NCBI GenBank assembly: GCA_030598355.1
Contig: JAUVQD010000002.1
Coordinates: forward strand, 1 to 22,700
Length of the DNA stretch: 22,700 nucleotides
Reading direction: 5' to 3'
Source: Actinomycetes bacterium
Lineage (GTDB): Bacteria > Actinomycetota > Aquicultoria > CAJVYJ01 > JAUVQD01
Shown here: positions 1-7,672 of the stretch, piece after piece
Layout of the letters: the number at the start of each line of letters is the position of its first letter
How positions within the stretch are numbered: the first letter of the stretch is position 1
Made by a program: the position numbers and the translations under genes
The notes under the pieces: model-generated
What the model saw: only the letters and a program-made list of their open reading frames with translations
What the model was told of the DNA's origin: nothing
Databases searched by the model: none

Positions 1-138
1 AGGCATTCCGTTGAAAAAACTGATTCCCCTGTAATTAGAGGCATGATCCATAAGGTCAGTCATCTTGTTCTAGTAGAAGCAGTAAACAAACAGAAAAAAC
101 AGGAGGCGCCTGGTAGCGACGCAAAATCCGCTGGGTGA
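1..138 (+). CDS. rpmD: 50S ribosomal protein L30, C-terminal part (5' end outside window)
   Basis: Frame 1 is open from the first base to a TGA at 136-138 and encodes the last 45 residues of a small protein. The segment SPVIRGMIHKVSHLV matches the conserved C-terminal part of bacterial L30, which ends in a strand with a His-Lys-Val pattern. A polar, probably disordered tail of about 18 residues (rich in K, Q, A, G) follows and is longer than in many L30 proteins. The position immediately before rplO is the standard spc-operon place for rpmD. The start lies upstream of the window, so the gene is partial only because of the window edge. The ribosome binding site of rplO (GGGTGA) overlaps this stop codon, which suggests coupled translation. 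Confidence 0.85.
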   Translation, partial: RHSVEKTDSPVIRGMIHKVSHLVLVEAVNKQKKQEAPGSDAKSAG

Positions 139-145
139 ATTTTAA

Positions 146-589
146 ATGCAAATTCATGATTTAAAACCGGTCGCCGGTTCATCAAAAAAAAGAAAGCGTG
201 TTGGCCGAGGTCGAAGATCGGGACATGGAAAGACTTGCGGACGGGGGCACAATGGTCAGCTATCTCGTTCAGGTGGTGGAAAGGGAGCCGGCTTTGAGGG
301 TGGTCAAAACCCGTTGCAAAGACGTTTGCCCAAGCTGCCGGGTTTCACAAATCACTTTAAGAAGGTTTTCGCGGTAGTAAATATCTCTAAGCTAGATGAA
401 TTTGAAAACGGTGATGTCATCGATAGAAACGCGCTTTTTTCAAAAGGTATGATCAGAAAAGGCGAAACTCCTATTAAGATTCTTGGTGATGGCGATCTAA
501 AAAAGAAGTTGACAGTTAAAGCCGCTGCCTTTACTTCCACAGCCAAGGGCAAGATCGAAGCCGCTGGCGGAAAAACAGAGGTAGTCTAG
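146..589 (+). CDS. rplO: 50S ribosomal protein L15
   Basis: The product is a 147-residue structural protein of the large ribosomal subunit. It begins MQIHDLKPVAGS and carries the Gly/Arg/Lys-rich N-terminal extension typical of L15 (GRGRRSGHGKTCGRG, about residues 20-34), followed by GGGKGAGFEGGQNPLQRRLP and the globular C-terminal domain ending in GGKTEVV. Length is normal for the family. The ATG at 146 is preceded by GGGTGA at a suitable distance and lies 7 bases after the rpmD stop. secY starts on the base directly after its TAG stop. Place in the operon and sequence agree, so the call is firm. Confidence 0.97.
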   Translation: MQIHDLKPVAGSSKKRKRVGRGRRSGHGKTCGRGHNGQLSRSGGGKGAGFEGGQNPLQRRLPKLPGFTNHFKKVFAVVNISKLDEFENGDVIDRNALFSKGMIRKGETPIKILGDGDLKKKLTVKAAAFTSTAKGKIEAAGGKTEVV

Positions 590-1852
590 TTGATAGAAGC
601 GATTCGCAACGCTTTTAAAGTTCCTGATTTAAGACGTAAGATACTCTTCACTTTACTTATAATACTTGTATATCGTTTTGGGGCTCATATTCCGGTTCCC
701 GGAGTTGACACCGCCGCGATAAAATCTCTTTTTACTGAAGAAGCCGGAGTTCTTGGATTCCTAGATCTATTTTCCGGCGGTGCTTTATCTAATTTTGCGG
801 TTTTTGCTTTGGGGATAATGCCTTATATTACTGCGTCAATTATCATGCAATTGCTCACTGTCGCTATTCCCACCCTCGAACAATGGCAAAAAGAGGGTGA
901 GGTCGGACAGAAAAAAATTACTCAGATGACAAGATACTTTACTTTGTTGCTGGCAATTATTGAAGCAACGGGGTATACGATTCTTTTCCAATCCCAATTG
1001 ACAGCTCAGGGAGCAGCGCCTTTTTCTACTCTCGACAAATATTTGGTTGTCGTCACGCTAACAGCCGGTACAGCGCTGGTTATGTGGCTTGGTGAGCTTA
1101 TAACTCAAAAAGGTATTGGAAACGGAATGTCGATAATGATCTTTATTTCGATAATTTCACGAATGCCACAAATCTTATTGTCATCGGTGCGGATTCTTAA
1201 CCCGATTCTTCTGGTCGTGGTGCTCGTCGGTATGTTAGCCATAATTGTCGCTATCATTGTTATGGAGCGGGGCCAAAGAAGGATTCCTATCCAGTATGCT
1301 AAAAGAGTTGTTGGCCGGAAAATGTACTCGGGCGGCAGCACATATATTCCTCTAAAAATAAACTCGGCTGGTGTTATCCCAATTATCTTCGCGTCTTCAC
1401 TGATGATATTTCCGGCCACAATCGCCAACTTTTTCCCGGGCACCTTCTTTGAAACAGTTGGGGACTTAATGAATCCAGGCTCAGTTGTTCGGGTATTCTT
1501 TATGGGCCTCTTGATCGTCTTTTTCACTTATTTCTATACAGCTATCGTCTTTAATCCAATTGAGATATCAGACAATATCAAAAAATATGGCGGTTTTGTG
1601 CCCGGTGTCAGGCCCGGAAAACCCACAGCCGCGTATTTAGATAGAGTTCTAAATAGAATTACGCTGCCGGGGTCGCTCTTTTTGGCAGCGATTGCCATTG
1701 TGCCTGATATTGTCGGCGCGCGGCTTGGAATTCCGCTGTTATCACAGTTTGGAGGGACTTCTCTCTTGATTATGGTTGGTGTTGCCTTAGAGGCGATGAC
1801 GCAGCTTGAATCTCAGCTTTTGCAGCGACACTACGAAGGTTTCTTGAGATGA
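590..1852 (+). CDS. secY: Protein translocase subunit SecY
   Basis: This is the pore subunit of the SecYEG channel that moves unfolded proteins through or into the cytoplasmic membrane. The 420-residue product has about ten hydrophobic segments. Family marks include [13 protein letters not shown] near residue 28-40, the plug-region [20 protein letters not shown], the positively charged cytoplasmic loop [13 protein letters not shown], and the C-terminal RHYEGFLR. Length is usual. Translation starts with TTG at 590, adjacent to the rplO stop; there is no better start downstream that keeps the conserved N terminus. The stop TGA overlaps the adk start in an ATGA arrangement, so SecY and Adk are likely translationally coupled, as in many Gram-positive bacteria. 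Confidence 0.97.
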   Translation: MIEAIRNAFKVPDLRRKILFTLLIILVYRFGAHIPVPGVDTAAIKSLFTEEAGVLGFLDLFSGGALSNFAVFALGIMPYITASIIMQLLTVAIPTLEQWQKEGEVGQKKITQMTRYFTLLLAIIEATGYTILFQSQLTAQGAAPFSTLDKYLVVVTLTAGTALVMWLGELITQKGIGNGMSIMIFISIISRMPQILLSSVRILNPILLVVVLVGMLAIIVAIIVMERGQRRIPIQYAKRVVGRKMYSGGSTYIPLKINSAGVIPIIFASSLMIFPATIANFFPGTFFETVGDLMNPGSVVRVFFMGLLIVFFTYFYTAIVFNPIEISDNIKKYGGFVPGVRPGKPTAAYLDRVLNRITLPGSLFLAAIAIVPDIVGARLGIPLLSQFGGTSLLIMVGVALEAMTQLESQLLQRHYEGFLR

Positions 1853-2493
1853 ATCTTGTACTTCTCGGACCTCCGGGCGCCGGCAAAGGGACACAAGCGA
1901 TTAGGATTTCGAAACATCTGGGAATACCGCATATTTCAACCGGTGATATGTTTCGCCGGGCCACCGCAGCTAAGACCAAGATGGGCGAAGAGGCTAGTCA
2001 GTACATGAACAGGGGCGAGTTAGTCCCCGACGAGATAGTCATTGGCATTGTCAATGAGCGGCTTCAAGAGAGTGATTGCGCGTCAGGTTTTTTGCTAGAC
2101 GGGTTTCCGCGAACAATAGCTCAGGCTGAGGCACTGGAGAAAGCCCTAAGCCAAGACAACAAGAAGCTTGATCAGGTTTTAGATATTGACGTTGAAGAAG
2201 AAGAGCTTGTTCGCAGATTAACGGGTCGTAGAACGTGCCGTAGCTGTGGCAAAGTCTATCATTTGATTTTTGATCCGCCAAAAGCGCCGACAACATGCGA
2301 TGTTTGCAGTGGAGATCTTTGGCAGCGCGAAGATGACGGCGAAGAAACAGTGAGAAATCGCTTAAGAGTTTATCAAGAGCAGACAGCTAAGCTTATAGAT
2401 TATTATCGAAAGCGCGATCTTTTATCTGTTATAGATGGCAAGCAAGAAGTTGAAACGGTTTTCACTGATATTGAGGAACTTTTGCGAGTATGA
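1849..2493 (+). CDS. adk: Adenylate kinase (zinc-binding LID type)
   Basis: It catalyses ATP + AMP to 2 ADP in the cytoplasm. The 214-residue protein begins with the P-loop [10 protein letters not shown] (residues 7-16), followed by the AMP-binding segment STGDMFR and LLDGFPRT (82-89). The LID domain contains four cysteines, C130, C133, C150 and C153 (CxxC-x16-CxxC), the zinc-binding pattern found in Gram-positive adenylate kinases and replaced by a hydrogen-bond network in enteric bacteria. Length is that of the long bacterial form. The ATG at 1849 overlaps the secY stop and its own stop overlaps the map start (ATGA both times). No unusual residues were seen. Confidence 0.97.
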   Translation: MNLVLLGPPGAGKGTQAIRISKHLGIPHISTGDMFRRATAAKTKMGEEASQYMNRGELVPDEIVIGIVNERLQESDCASGFLLDGFPRTIAQAEALEKALSQDNKKLDQVLDIDVEEEELVRRLTGRRTCRSCGKVYHLIFDPPKAPTTCDVCSGDLWQREDDGEETVRNRLRVYQEQTAKLIDYYRKRDLLSVIDGKQEVETVFTDIEELLRV

Positions 2494-3236
2494 TCGAATG
2501 TCGCTCTGAGGCGGAAGTTGAGAGAATTCGCCGGGCGGGTTTAATAGTGGCCGAAGCGCTTAGTTTGGCTCACGAGATGATAAAACCCGGTGTGAGCACA
2601 GAAGAGATTGACCATGCGGTTGAGGCGATGATCTTAAAGAACAAGGCCAGGCCTGCTTTCAAGGGCTATAGAGGATTCCCGGCGTCAACATGTATTTCGA
2701 TCGACGAGGTTGTGGTTCACGGGATCCCGGGAGAGCAGAAACTGAAAGATGGACAGTTGGTGGGAGTCGATGTTGGTGTTGAGCTCAATGGGTATTTTGC
2801 CGACGCGGCCACGACTTTTTCGGTCGGCAAGATAGATAGTGAAAAGAAAAGACTTTTAGATTCCGGGGAAGCAGCGCTTAAGGCGGGTATAACAATGGTA
2901 CGTGCGGGCAACTACTTATATGATATTTCGGCGGCTATTCAGAAAGTTGCGGAGGACGCTGGTTATTCGGTTGTTCGCGAGTATGTTGGACATGGGATAG
3001 GACGGGCAATGCATGAAGAGCCACAAATCCCGAACTACGCTCCAAAAGGGCGAGGTCCAATGTTGAATAAAGGCATGGTCTTGGCTCTTGAGCCAATGGT
3101 AAACGAAGGCGTTTTCGAGGTGGAAGTGCTAGATGATCGTTGGACGGTGATAACTAAAGACAGAAAACCATCTGTTCATTTTGAGCATACGGTTACGGTA
3201 ACTGAAAATGATCCGTTGATTCTAACAGTTTTGTAG
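2490..3236 (+). CDS. map: Methionine aminopeptidase, type I
   Basis: It removes the initiator methionine from nascent proteins. The 248-residue product has the pita-bread fold signature with all five metal ligands of the family visible: D94 (VDVG), D105 (FADAATT), H168 ([12 protein letters not shown]), E201 (ALEPM) and E232 (FEHTVTVT). It lacks an N-terminal zinc-finger or SH3-binding extension, so it is the short type Ia form. The start ATG overlaps the adk stop. The secY-adk-map order is the classic Gram-positive one. In many Bacillota a small KOW-domain protein (L14e-like) lies between map and infA; here there is only a 100-base gap that appears to contain a promoter. Confidence 0.97.
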   Translation: MIECRSEAEVERIRRAGLIVAEALSLAHEMIKPGVSTEEIDHAVEAMILKNKARPAFKGYRGFPASTCISIDEVVVHGIPGEQKLKDGQLVGVDVGVELNGYFADAATTFSVGKIDSEKKRLLDSGEAALKAGITMVRAGNYLYDISAAIQKVAEDAGYSVVREYVGHGIGRAMHEEPQIPNYAPKGRGPMLNKGMVLALEPMVNEGVFEVEVLDDRWTVITKDRKPSVHFEHTVTVTENDPLILTVL

Positions 3237-3262
3237 ACGAGGCAATGCAGTTCTGCTAAAAT
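3234..3262 (+). promoter_or_regulatory. Probable internal promoter before infA (extended -10)
   Basis: A TAAAAT box at 3257-3262 is preceded by TG one base upstream (TGCTAAAAT), an extended -10 element. TAGACG at 3234-3239 lies exactly 17 bases upstream and matches four of six bases of TTGACA. The element sits in the only gap of about 100 bases in the first half of the ribosomal cluster and would drive infA-rpmJ-rpsM-rpsK-rpsD-rpoA-rplQ apart from the spc genes. It is predicted by eye only. Confidence 0.45.
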
Positions 3263-3336
3263 TAACGCTTTATGGACTTGCACGGGAACTAAGCGGGTGA
3301 CAGTAGATCGTAAGATCGGTTTAAGGAAGTGAGCTC

Positions 3337-3558
3337 TTGGCAAAAAAAGAAGAAGCCATTGAGGTTGAAGGTAAAGTTATCGAGCCGCTTCCTAATGCAA
3401 TGTTTAGGGTTGAGCTCGATAATGGACATAAAATATTAGCGCATATATCTGGTAAGATGCGCATGCACTATATAAGGATATTACCGGGGGATAGAGTGGT
3501 CGTTGAGCTTTCTCCGTACGATCTAACGCGAGGAAGAATCGTTTACCGGTATAAGTGA
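3337..3558 (+). CDS. infA: Translation initiation factor IF-1
   Basis: IF-1 binds the A site of the 30S subunit during initiation and helps IF-2 and IF-3. The 73-residue product is a single OB/S1-like domain with the familiar blocks [37 protein letters not shown] and [18 protein letters not shown]. It starts with TTG at 3337 behind a strong Shine-Dalgarno-like stretch (AAGGAAGTGAG). It is slightly longer than the usual 72 residues because of an extra acidic residue near the N terminus ([12 protein letters not shown]). It is followed after 52 bases by rpmJ, the conserved infA-rpmJ-rpsM-rpsK order. Confidence 0.97.
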   Translation: MAKKEEAIEVEGKVIEPLPNAMFRVELDNGHKILAHISGKMRMHYIRILPGDRVVVELSPYDLTRGRIVYRYK

Positions 3559-3610
3559 GAATTTAAGAGTGTCGGCGGATTTAAGCCGGGGAGATTAAGA
3601 AAGTAGCAAG

Positions 3611-3724
3611 ATGAAAGTAAAACCGTCAGTTAAGAAGATTTGTGAAAAATGTAAGATTATCCGGAGAAACGGAAGGGTCATGGTCATCTGTGAAAACCCG
3701 CGTCATAAACAGCGCCAGGGGTAA
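3611..3724 (+). CDS. rpmJ: 50S ribosomal protein L36 (zinc-ribbon form)
   Basis: A 37-codon reading frame from ATG 3611 to TAA 3722-3724 encodes [15 protein letters not shown] at the N terminus and [10 protein letters not shown] at the C terminus. This is the small large-subunit protein L36. Its zinc ligands are all present: C11, C14, C27 and H32, so it is the C+ type. Length is the standard 37 residues. It lies between infA and rpsM as expected in the alpha operon. A purine-rich stretch (GGGGAGATTAAGAAAG) precedes the start and probably includes the ribosome binding site. Confidence 0.95.
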   Translation: MKVKPSVKKICEKCKIIRRNGRVMVICENPRHKQRQG

Positions 3725-3778
3725 GTAACACAGACACTATGTACACATTTGTTTTTAGAAATGAATTGGAGGCTTTAA

Positions 3779-4156
3779 TTGGCACGAATTGCAGGAATTG
3801 ACCTTCCTCGAGAGAAAAGGATTGAGGTCGCTTTAACGTACATATTCGGTATTGGTCTGTCTGTGTCTCGAGAGATACTGAAAGAGGCTGAAGTAGATCC
3901 CAGTACCCGTACGCGTAGCTTAACTGATGAAGAAGTAGTTAAACTACGTGAGATAATAAATACAAACCACAAAATTGAGGGCGACCTTCGTCGGGATATT
4001 TCACAGAACATTAAAAGATTAATGGAGATTGGTGGATATCGTGGTTTGAGGCACAGACGAGGATTGCCGGTTAGAGGACAGAGAACACATACAAACGCGC
4101 GGACCAGGAAGGGTCCAAGAAAGCAAGTGGGCGCGAAGAAGAAAGTGAGGCCGTAA
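3779..4156 (+). CDS. rpsM: 30S ribosomal protein S13
   Basis: This small-subunit head protein contacts the P-site tRNA and the inter-subunit bridge. The 125-residue product begins [20 protein letters not shown], has the helix-hairpin-helix segment around IFGIG, and ends with the tRNA-contacting basic tail [17 protein letters not shown] plus KKKVRP. Length is normal. The start is TTG at 3779 behind TTGGAGGC, a good ribosome binding site. An alternative upstream start would disrupt the conserved MARIAG opening. It is followed by rpsK after only 4 bases. Confidence 0.97.
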   Translation: MARIAGIDLPREKRIEVALTYIFGIGLSVSREILKEAEVDPSTRTRSLTDEEVVKLREIINTNHKIEGDLRRDISQNIKRLMEIGGYRGLRHRRGLPVRGQRTHTNARTRKGPRKQVGAKKKVRP

Positions 4157-4160
4157 GAGA

Positions 4161-4559
4161 TTGGCTCGAAAAAAAGTTGCAAAAACTAAAACCAAGCGTC
4201 GCGAGAAGAAGAATGTCCCTTTCGGTCAGGCACACATTAAATCAACTTTTAATAATACGATCATCGCTATCACAGATAGCGAGGGCAATATGATTAGCTG
4301 GGAGAGCGCGGGCAGTATTGGCTTTAAGGGCTCTCGAAAGAGTACTCCTTTTGCTGCGCAACTTGCAGCTGAGGCAGCCGCGAAAAAAGCGGCGGAACAT
4401 GGCGTTCGCCGAGTCGAGGTTTTTGTTAAGGGTCCTGGCTCGGGTCGGGAAACAGCTATCAGATCACTACAGGCAGCCGGTTTGGAAGTGGCCAGCATTA
4501 ATGATGTCACACCCGTACCTCACAATGGCTGTCGCCCCAAGAAGAGAAGAAGAGTTTAA
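4161..4559 (+). CDS. rpsK: 30S ribosomal protein S11
   Basis: S11 is part of the small-subunit platform near the E site and the mRNA exit. The 132-residue protein has an N-terminal basic extension ([18 protein letters not shown]), then the conserved blocks [56 protein letters not shown] and the ending [16 protein letters not shown]. Length and ending are typical. The start is TTG at 4161, 4 bases after the rpsM stop, with purine-rich AGGCCGTAAGAGA upstream. No anomalies. Confidence 0.97.
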   Translation: MARKKVAKTKTKRREKKNVPFGQAHIKSTFNNTIIAITDSEGNMISWESAGSIGFKGSRKSTPFAAQLAAEAAAKKAAEHGVRRVEVFVKGPGSGRETAIRSLQAAGLEVASINDVTPVPHNGCRPKKRRRV

Positions 4560-4581
4560 ATTGAACAATAAAGGAGCTTAA

Positions 4582-5208
4582 TTGGCGAGGTACACAGGTC
4601 CTGTATGCAAATTGTGTCGAAGAGAAGGAATGAAACTCTTTCTTAAAGGCTCACGTTGCGTCGGAGAAAAATGCGCATTTGAGCGACGATCATATCCACC
4701 TGGTGAGCGAGGACGAGGGCGGATAAAATCGTCGGAATATTCCAAGCAGTTGCGAGAGAAGCAAAAAATAAAAAGAACGTATGGTTTGCTTGAGAAGCAA
4801 TTTCGTGGCTATTACCGAAAAGCCGCGAAGCAAAAAGGGATAACCGGCGAAAATCTGCTACGTCTATTAGAAATTCGGTTTGACGACATTATTTATCGGG
4901 CTGGTTTTGCTTTCTCGCGGCCTGAGGCGCGTCAATTGGTTCGCCATGGTCACTTTACGATCAACGGGAAAAAGGTCAATATTCCGTCATACCGGCTCAA
5001 AGAAGGCGATGTCTTTGGGTTGGCCCCAAAAGGCAACGCAAAAGCTAGAGTCCAGGAATCATTGAGCTATACATCTAAGGGAGAAGTTCCCGAATGGCTA
5101 GACGTAGACCCGAAAAGCATGACAGGAAAAGTAAGAGAACTACCAGACAGAGAACAGATAAGCATGCCTTTTGATGAGCAGCTTGTTGTTGAATTGTACT
5201 CGAAGTAA
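4582..5208 (+). CDS. rpsD: 30S ribosomal protein S4 (four-cysteine zinc form)
   Basis: S4 nucleates 30S assembly and forms part of the mRNA entry channel. The 208-residue product carries an S4 RNA-binding domain (RLLEIRFDDIIYRAGFAFS, then RQLVRHGHFTINGKKVNIPS). Near the N terminus it has C9, C12, C26 and C31, the intact zinc-binding set of the C+ S4 paralogue. The TTG start at 4582 is behind AAAGGAGC at good spacing. Placement between rpsK and rpoA is the order seen in actinobacteria and many clostridia, while Bacillus keeps rpsD elsewhere. The gene stops 20 bases before rpoA. Confidence 0.97.
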   Translation: MARYTGPVCKLCRREGMKLFLKGSRCVGEKCAFERRSYPPGERGRGRIKSSEYSKQLREKQKIKRTYGLLEKQFRGYYRKAAKQKGITGENLLRLLEIRFDDIIYRAGFAFSRPEARQLVRHGHFTINGKKVNIPSYRLKEGDVFGLAPKGNAKARVQESLSYTSKGEVPEWLDVDPKSMTGKVRELPDREQISMPFDEQLVVELYSK

Positions 5209-5228
5209 AGCAATAAGGGGGAACCTGA

Positions 5229-6164
5229 ATGATTGAGTTCAAAAAGCCTCATATTTCAGTCACTGAAATTAATGACACTACCGCTCGCTTTGTTGTTGAG
5301 CCGCTGGAGAGAGGCTTCGGCTACACTTTAGGAAATTGTATGCGTAGAGTTTTATTATCATCTCTACCTGGTGCAGCCGTTACTTCGTTTAGAATCGAAG
5401 GCGTTGATCATGAGTTCACATCTATCAGAGGTGTGCGGGAAGATGCTACGGACATAATTCTGAATATCAAAAGCCTTATACTCAAGGCAAATGGCGAGCC
5501 CGACGCGGTATTGACATTGTCGGCTAAGGGGCCGAAGACCGTCGTTGGTGGAGATATCACTTGCCCGCCGGGTATAGAGGTACTCAATTCCGATATGGAA
5601 ATAGCGACACTAAATAAGACCGGGAAAATAGAAGCAGAGTTTGTCGTTGAAAAAGGACGCGGTTACTCATCCGGCGAGCGAAACAAAAAAGCCACCGATC
5701 CGATCGGGGTAGTGCCAATCGATTCAATATTTACACCGGTGAAAAAGGTTGCTTATTCCGTTGAGCACACACGCGTAGGTCAGCGTACAGATTATGATAA
5801 GCTCTTGCTGACTGTTGAGACGAATGGAAGTATCACACCTAAAGAAGCTGTTAGCATGTCGAGTCAGATCATCAATGAGCACATGATGCTCTTTGCTGAG
5901 CAGACCGAAGATGAGCTTCAAGAGAGTGTTTTTGTGGCGGAAGAGGAGACGGTAGAGCCAGTTCTCACCTCGCCGATAGAAGACTTGGAGCTATCAGTTA
6001 GATCATATAACTGTCTTAAACGCCAAGGTATTGATACGCTCGAGCAGTTATTGGAATGCACCGATGTAGATCTGGTTAATATTAGAAACTTCGGGTCCAA
6101 ATCAATCGAGGAAGTAAAAGCAAAACTGGTAGATATGAGTCTATCGCTTAAGTCGGCAAAGTAG
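5229..6164 (+). CDS. rpoA: DNA-directed RNA polymerase subunit alpha
   Basis: It provides the dimer scaffold on which beta and beta-prime assemble, plus the C-terminal domain that touches UP elements and activators. The 311-residue protein has the N-terminal assembly domain (GFGYTLGNCMRRVLLSSLPG near residue 29-48), the insert domain with GYSSGERN, a short acidic linker, and the alpha-CTD from about residue 245 (VRSYNCLKRQGIDTLEQLL then IRNFGSKSIEEVKAKL). Length is normal. The ATG at 5229 is behind AAGGGGGAACC. rplQ follows after 5 bases, the universal alpha-operon end. Confidence 0.98.
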   Translation: MIEFKKPHISVTEINDTTARFVVEPLERGFGYTLGNCMRRVLLSSLPGAAVTSFRIEGVDHEFTSIRGVREDATDIILNIKSLILKANGEPDAVLTLSAKGPKTVVGGDITCPPGIEVLNSDMEIATLNKTGKIEAEFVVEKGRGYSSGERNKKATDPIGVVPIDSIFTPVKKVAYSVEHTRVGQRTDYDKLLLTVETNGSITPKEAVSMSSQIINEHMMLFAEQTEDELQESVFVAEEETVEPVLTSPIEDLELSVRSYNCLKRQGIDTLEQLLECTDVDLVNIRNFGSKSIEEVKAKLVDMSLSLKSAK

Positions 6165-6169
6165 GGACA

Positions 6170-6520
6170 ATGAGACATAGAAAAACCGGAAGAAAACTAG
6201 GCGCCAATTCCAGCCACAGGCGGGCAATATTAAAAACGATGGCGGCTCAGATGATAGAGCATGGTCGATTAGAGACAACCGAGGCCAAAGCGAAAGAGCT
6301 GCGGAGCGTTATCGATGGCTTAATCACCCTGGCGAAAAGAGGCGATGTTAGCGCCAGGCGCCGTGTCCTTGGCGACATACAAGATCGAGCGCTAACACAT
6401 AAGCTCTTTACCGAAATAGCGGAAAAGTATGCTGAGAGGGCCGGCGGGTATACGAGAATTGCCAAGCTAGGTCCTCGTTTGGGCGACGGCGCTCCGGTCG
6501 TCGTAATCGAGCTAGTCTAA
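6170..6520 (+). CDS. rplQ: 50S ribosomal protein L17
   Basis: L17 is a large-subunit protein near the exit tunnel. The 116-residue product starts MRHRKTGRKLGANSSHRRAI, continues MIEHGRLETTEAKAKELR, and ends with the typical GDGAPVVVIELV. Length is normal. It is the last gene of the ribosomal block. No convincing rho-independent terminator follows it; instead the left end of the transposase element begins 14 bases after its stop, so the original 3' context may have been altered by the insertion. Confidence 0.97.
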   Translation: MRHRKTGRKLGANSSHRRAILKTMAAQMIEHGRLETTEAKAKELRSVIDGLITLAKRGDVSARRRVLGDIQDRALTHKLFTEIAEKYAERAGGYTRIAKLGPRLGDGAPVVVIELV

Positions 6521-6534
6521 AAAAACCCCAACCA

Positions 6535-6568
6535 GGGACGCTCCTAACAATACGAACAATGTGCAGTT
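6535..6568. repeat. Left terminal inverted repeat of the transposase element
   Basis: It starts GGGACGCTCCTAACAATACG and ends CAATGTGCAGTT. It is matched in inverse orientation at 7593-7626 with 33 of 34 bases identical. It contains a spaced ACAAT repeat (TAACAATACGAACAAT). The outer end GGGACGCTCC is one base away from a GGAC/GTCC palindrome, whereas the right end keeps the palindrome. Confidence 0.85.
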
Positions 6569-6579
6569 AAACGGTGTGC

Positions 6580-6585
6580 TATCAT
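6580..6585 (+). promoter_or_regulatory. Extended -10 box of the transposase gene (leaderless start)
   Basis: TATCAT at 6580-6585 is preceded by TG with one base between (TGCTATCAT). Six bases separate it from the ATG at 6592, so transcription would start at or next to the start codon. No Shine-Dalgarno-like sequence lies in the 6-base gap. No good -35 box is visible, which is common with extended -10 promoters. Confidence 0.45.
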
Positions 6586-6591
6586 TGTAGT

Positions 6592-7593
6592 ATGCCAAGA
6601 AAACCAAGACTTCATGCTCCCGGAATGCTCCATCACGTGATGGGCCGCGGTGTCGATCGCATGGATATATTCCGGCAAGAATCTGATTTTGATGACTTTT
6701 TGGGCCGTCTAGAAATTGCAACTGGGAACAAACAAGCAGAGGTTTACGCTTTTGCCCTTTTATCAAATCATTTCCATTTATTGATTAGACCTGTATTGAC
6801 ACCTCTACCAACAATTATGAAACGATTGCTCACGGGTTATGCCATGCGTTTCAATCATCGGTATGAACGCACAGGTCACGTATTTCAAAACCGCTACAAA
6901 TCAATTCTGGTTGAGGAAGAGCACTATCTTCTTCAACTTATCCGATACATTCATTTGAATCCTATTCGCTCGGGCAGAATAGAGACCTTAGCAGATCTTA
7001 GTTCATGGCCATATACGGGACATGCCGAGCTTCTCGGCCAACGCTCACAAAAATTTGTAAAGGTTCATGAAATATTGTCTCTTTTTGCCAATACTCAAAA
7101 TTCGGCACGCCGAAGATTACTTGAGTTTATGGCGGATGGCTTGGAACTTGATATCGATCTTGAAGACTCAGTGACGCCAGCTAATGTTGATACAGCGAAC
7201 AATCAAGACGATATGCCACGTGATGATCGCGTCCTGGGTAGTCTCGAGTTCGAGCACAAATTATTGCAATCACTAAATGATCGTCAAATTGATTGCTCGC
7301 CAGCGCGTAGTGGCTTGAGTCAAGACAGTTTAGGAGAGCTCCTGGCCGTAGTAACAAATCATTATGATATAGGCGTTCAAGAGCTGCGCTCCAGCTCCAA
7401 ACGATCTCATATCTCTAAAGCTAGACACGTAATAATCTGGCTAGGTACAAAACATTACGGCTTCTCGGCAGCAGAACTTGCTAAGGCAATTAATATTAGA
7501 CCTTATACCGTTAACCGGATTCTCTCGAGCAAAAGTATTGATCTAGATGCCGAGGCTAAGCTAATCATGAACAAATTTGCTATTCGCCTCTGA
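6592..7593 (+). CDS. REP-associated tyrosine transposase (Y1/HUH) with DnaA-like C-terminal domain
   Basis: The 333-residue product begins MPRKPRLHAPGMLHHVMGRG, the standard opening of RAYT proteins. It has the HUH motif H60-F61-H62 in LLSNHFHLLIRP and the catalytic tyrosine Y119 in IRYIHLNPIRSG, with GHVFQNRYKS between them. These are nuclease parts that cut and rejoin single-stranded DNA at hairpins. Residues about 248-315 (LLAVVTNHYDIGVQEL to NRILSSK) look like a helix-turn-helix related to DnaA domain IV, a known fusion in this family. A GTG at 6574 is in frame upstream, but the ATG at 6592 matches the family start and lies 6 bases after a -10 box. The gene looks intact. Confidence 0.9.
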   Translation: MPRKPRLHAPGMLHHVMGRGVDRMDIFRQESDFDDFLGRLEIATGNKQAEVYAFALLSNHFHLLIRPVLTPLPTIMKRLLTGYAMRFNHRYERTGHVFQNRYKSILVEEEHYLLQLIRYIHLNPIRSGRIETLADLSSWPYTGHAELLGQRSQKFVKVHEILSLFANTQNSARRRLLEFMADGLELDIDLEDSVTPANVDTANNQDDMPRDDRVLGSLEFEHKLLQSLNDRQIDCSPARSGLSQDSLGELLAVVTNHYDIGVQELRSSSKRSHISKARHVIIWLGTKHYGFSAAELAKAINIRPYTVNRILSSKSIDLDAEAKLIMNKFAIRL

Positions 7594-7626
7594 ACTGCAC
7601 ATTGTTCGTATTGTTAGGACCGTCCC
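7593..7626. repeat. Right terminal inverted repeat of the transposase element
   Basis: It begins AACTGCACATTGTTCG, overlapping the final base of the transposase stop codon, and ends TTGTTAGGACCGTCCC. Its reverse complement equals 6535-6568 with one mismatch. It includes the tandem-like ATTGTTCGTATTGTT and the palindrome GGACCGTCC at the outer end. Confidence 0.85.
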
Positions 7627-7636
7627 CATGTCTTCT

Positions 7637-7665
7637 CTGGCATCAAAAACCGACGCTGCTATACT
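7637..7665 (+). promoter_or_regulatory. Predicted ecfA1 promoter (extended -10, leaderless)
   Basis: TATACT at 7660-7665 has TG at 7657-7658, giving TGCTATACT. CTGGCA at 7637-7642 is 17 bases upstream and matches four of six -35 bases. Only 7 bases lie between the box and the ATG at 7673, with no Shine-Dalgarno sequence, so a leaderless transcript is likely. The promoter lies wholly outside the transposase element, just right of its end. Confidence 0.5.
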
Positions 7666-7672
7666 TTAGATC

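Larger units (their letters stand above)
6535..7626 (+). mobile_element. REP-associated transposase element with 34-bp terminal inverted repeats
   Basis: A 1092-base unit is bounded by 6535-6568 and 7593-7626, which are reverse complements of each other over 34 bases with one mismatch (position 7 of the repeat, GGGACGC against GGGACGG). The unit contains one gene, a Y1/HUH transposase, whose stop codon overlaps the first base of the right repeat and whose predicted -10 box lies 12 bases inside the left repeat. The right outer end contains GGACCGTCC, a short palindrome. I see no target-site duplication, in keeping with single-strand HUH transposition, although classic IS200/IS605 elements lack long terminal inverted repeats. 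It separates rplQ from ecfA1. Confidence 0.8.

Noticed and set aside
1105..1527. Antisense frame of 140 codons opposite secY
   Set aside because: It mirrors hydrophobic secY codons and gives a low-complexity Ile/Thr/Arg-rich product; no start signals.
3559..3610. Small hairpin CGGC-GGATTTAA-GCCG before rpmJ as a regulatory RNA
   Set aside because: A four-base stem is not enough to support a control element.
6521..6534. Terminator of rplQ
   Set aside because: An A run and C-rich stretch are present but no stem with a T run can be formed before the element begins.
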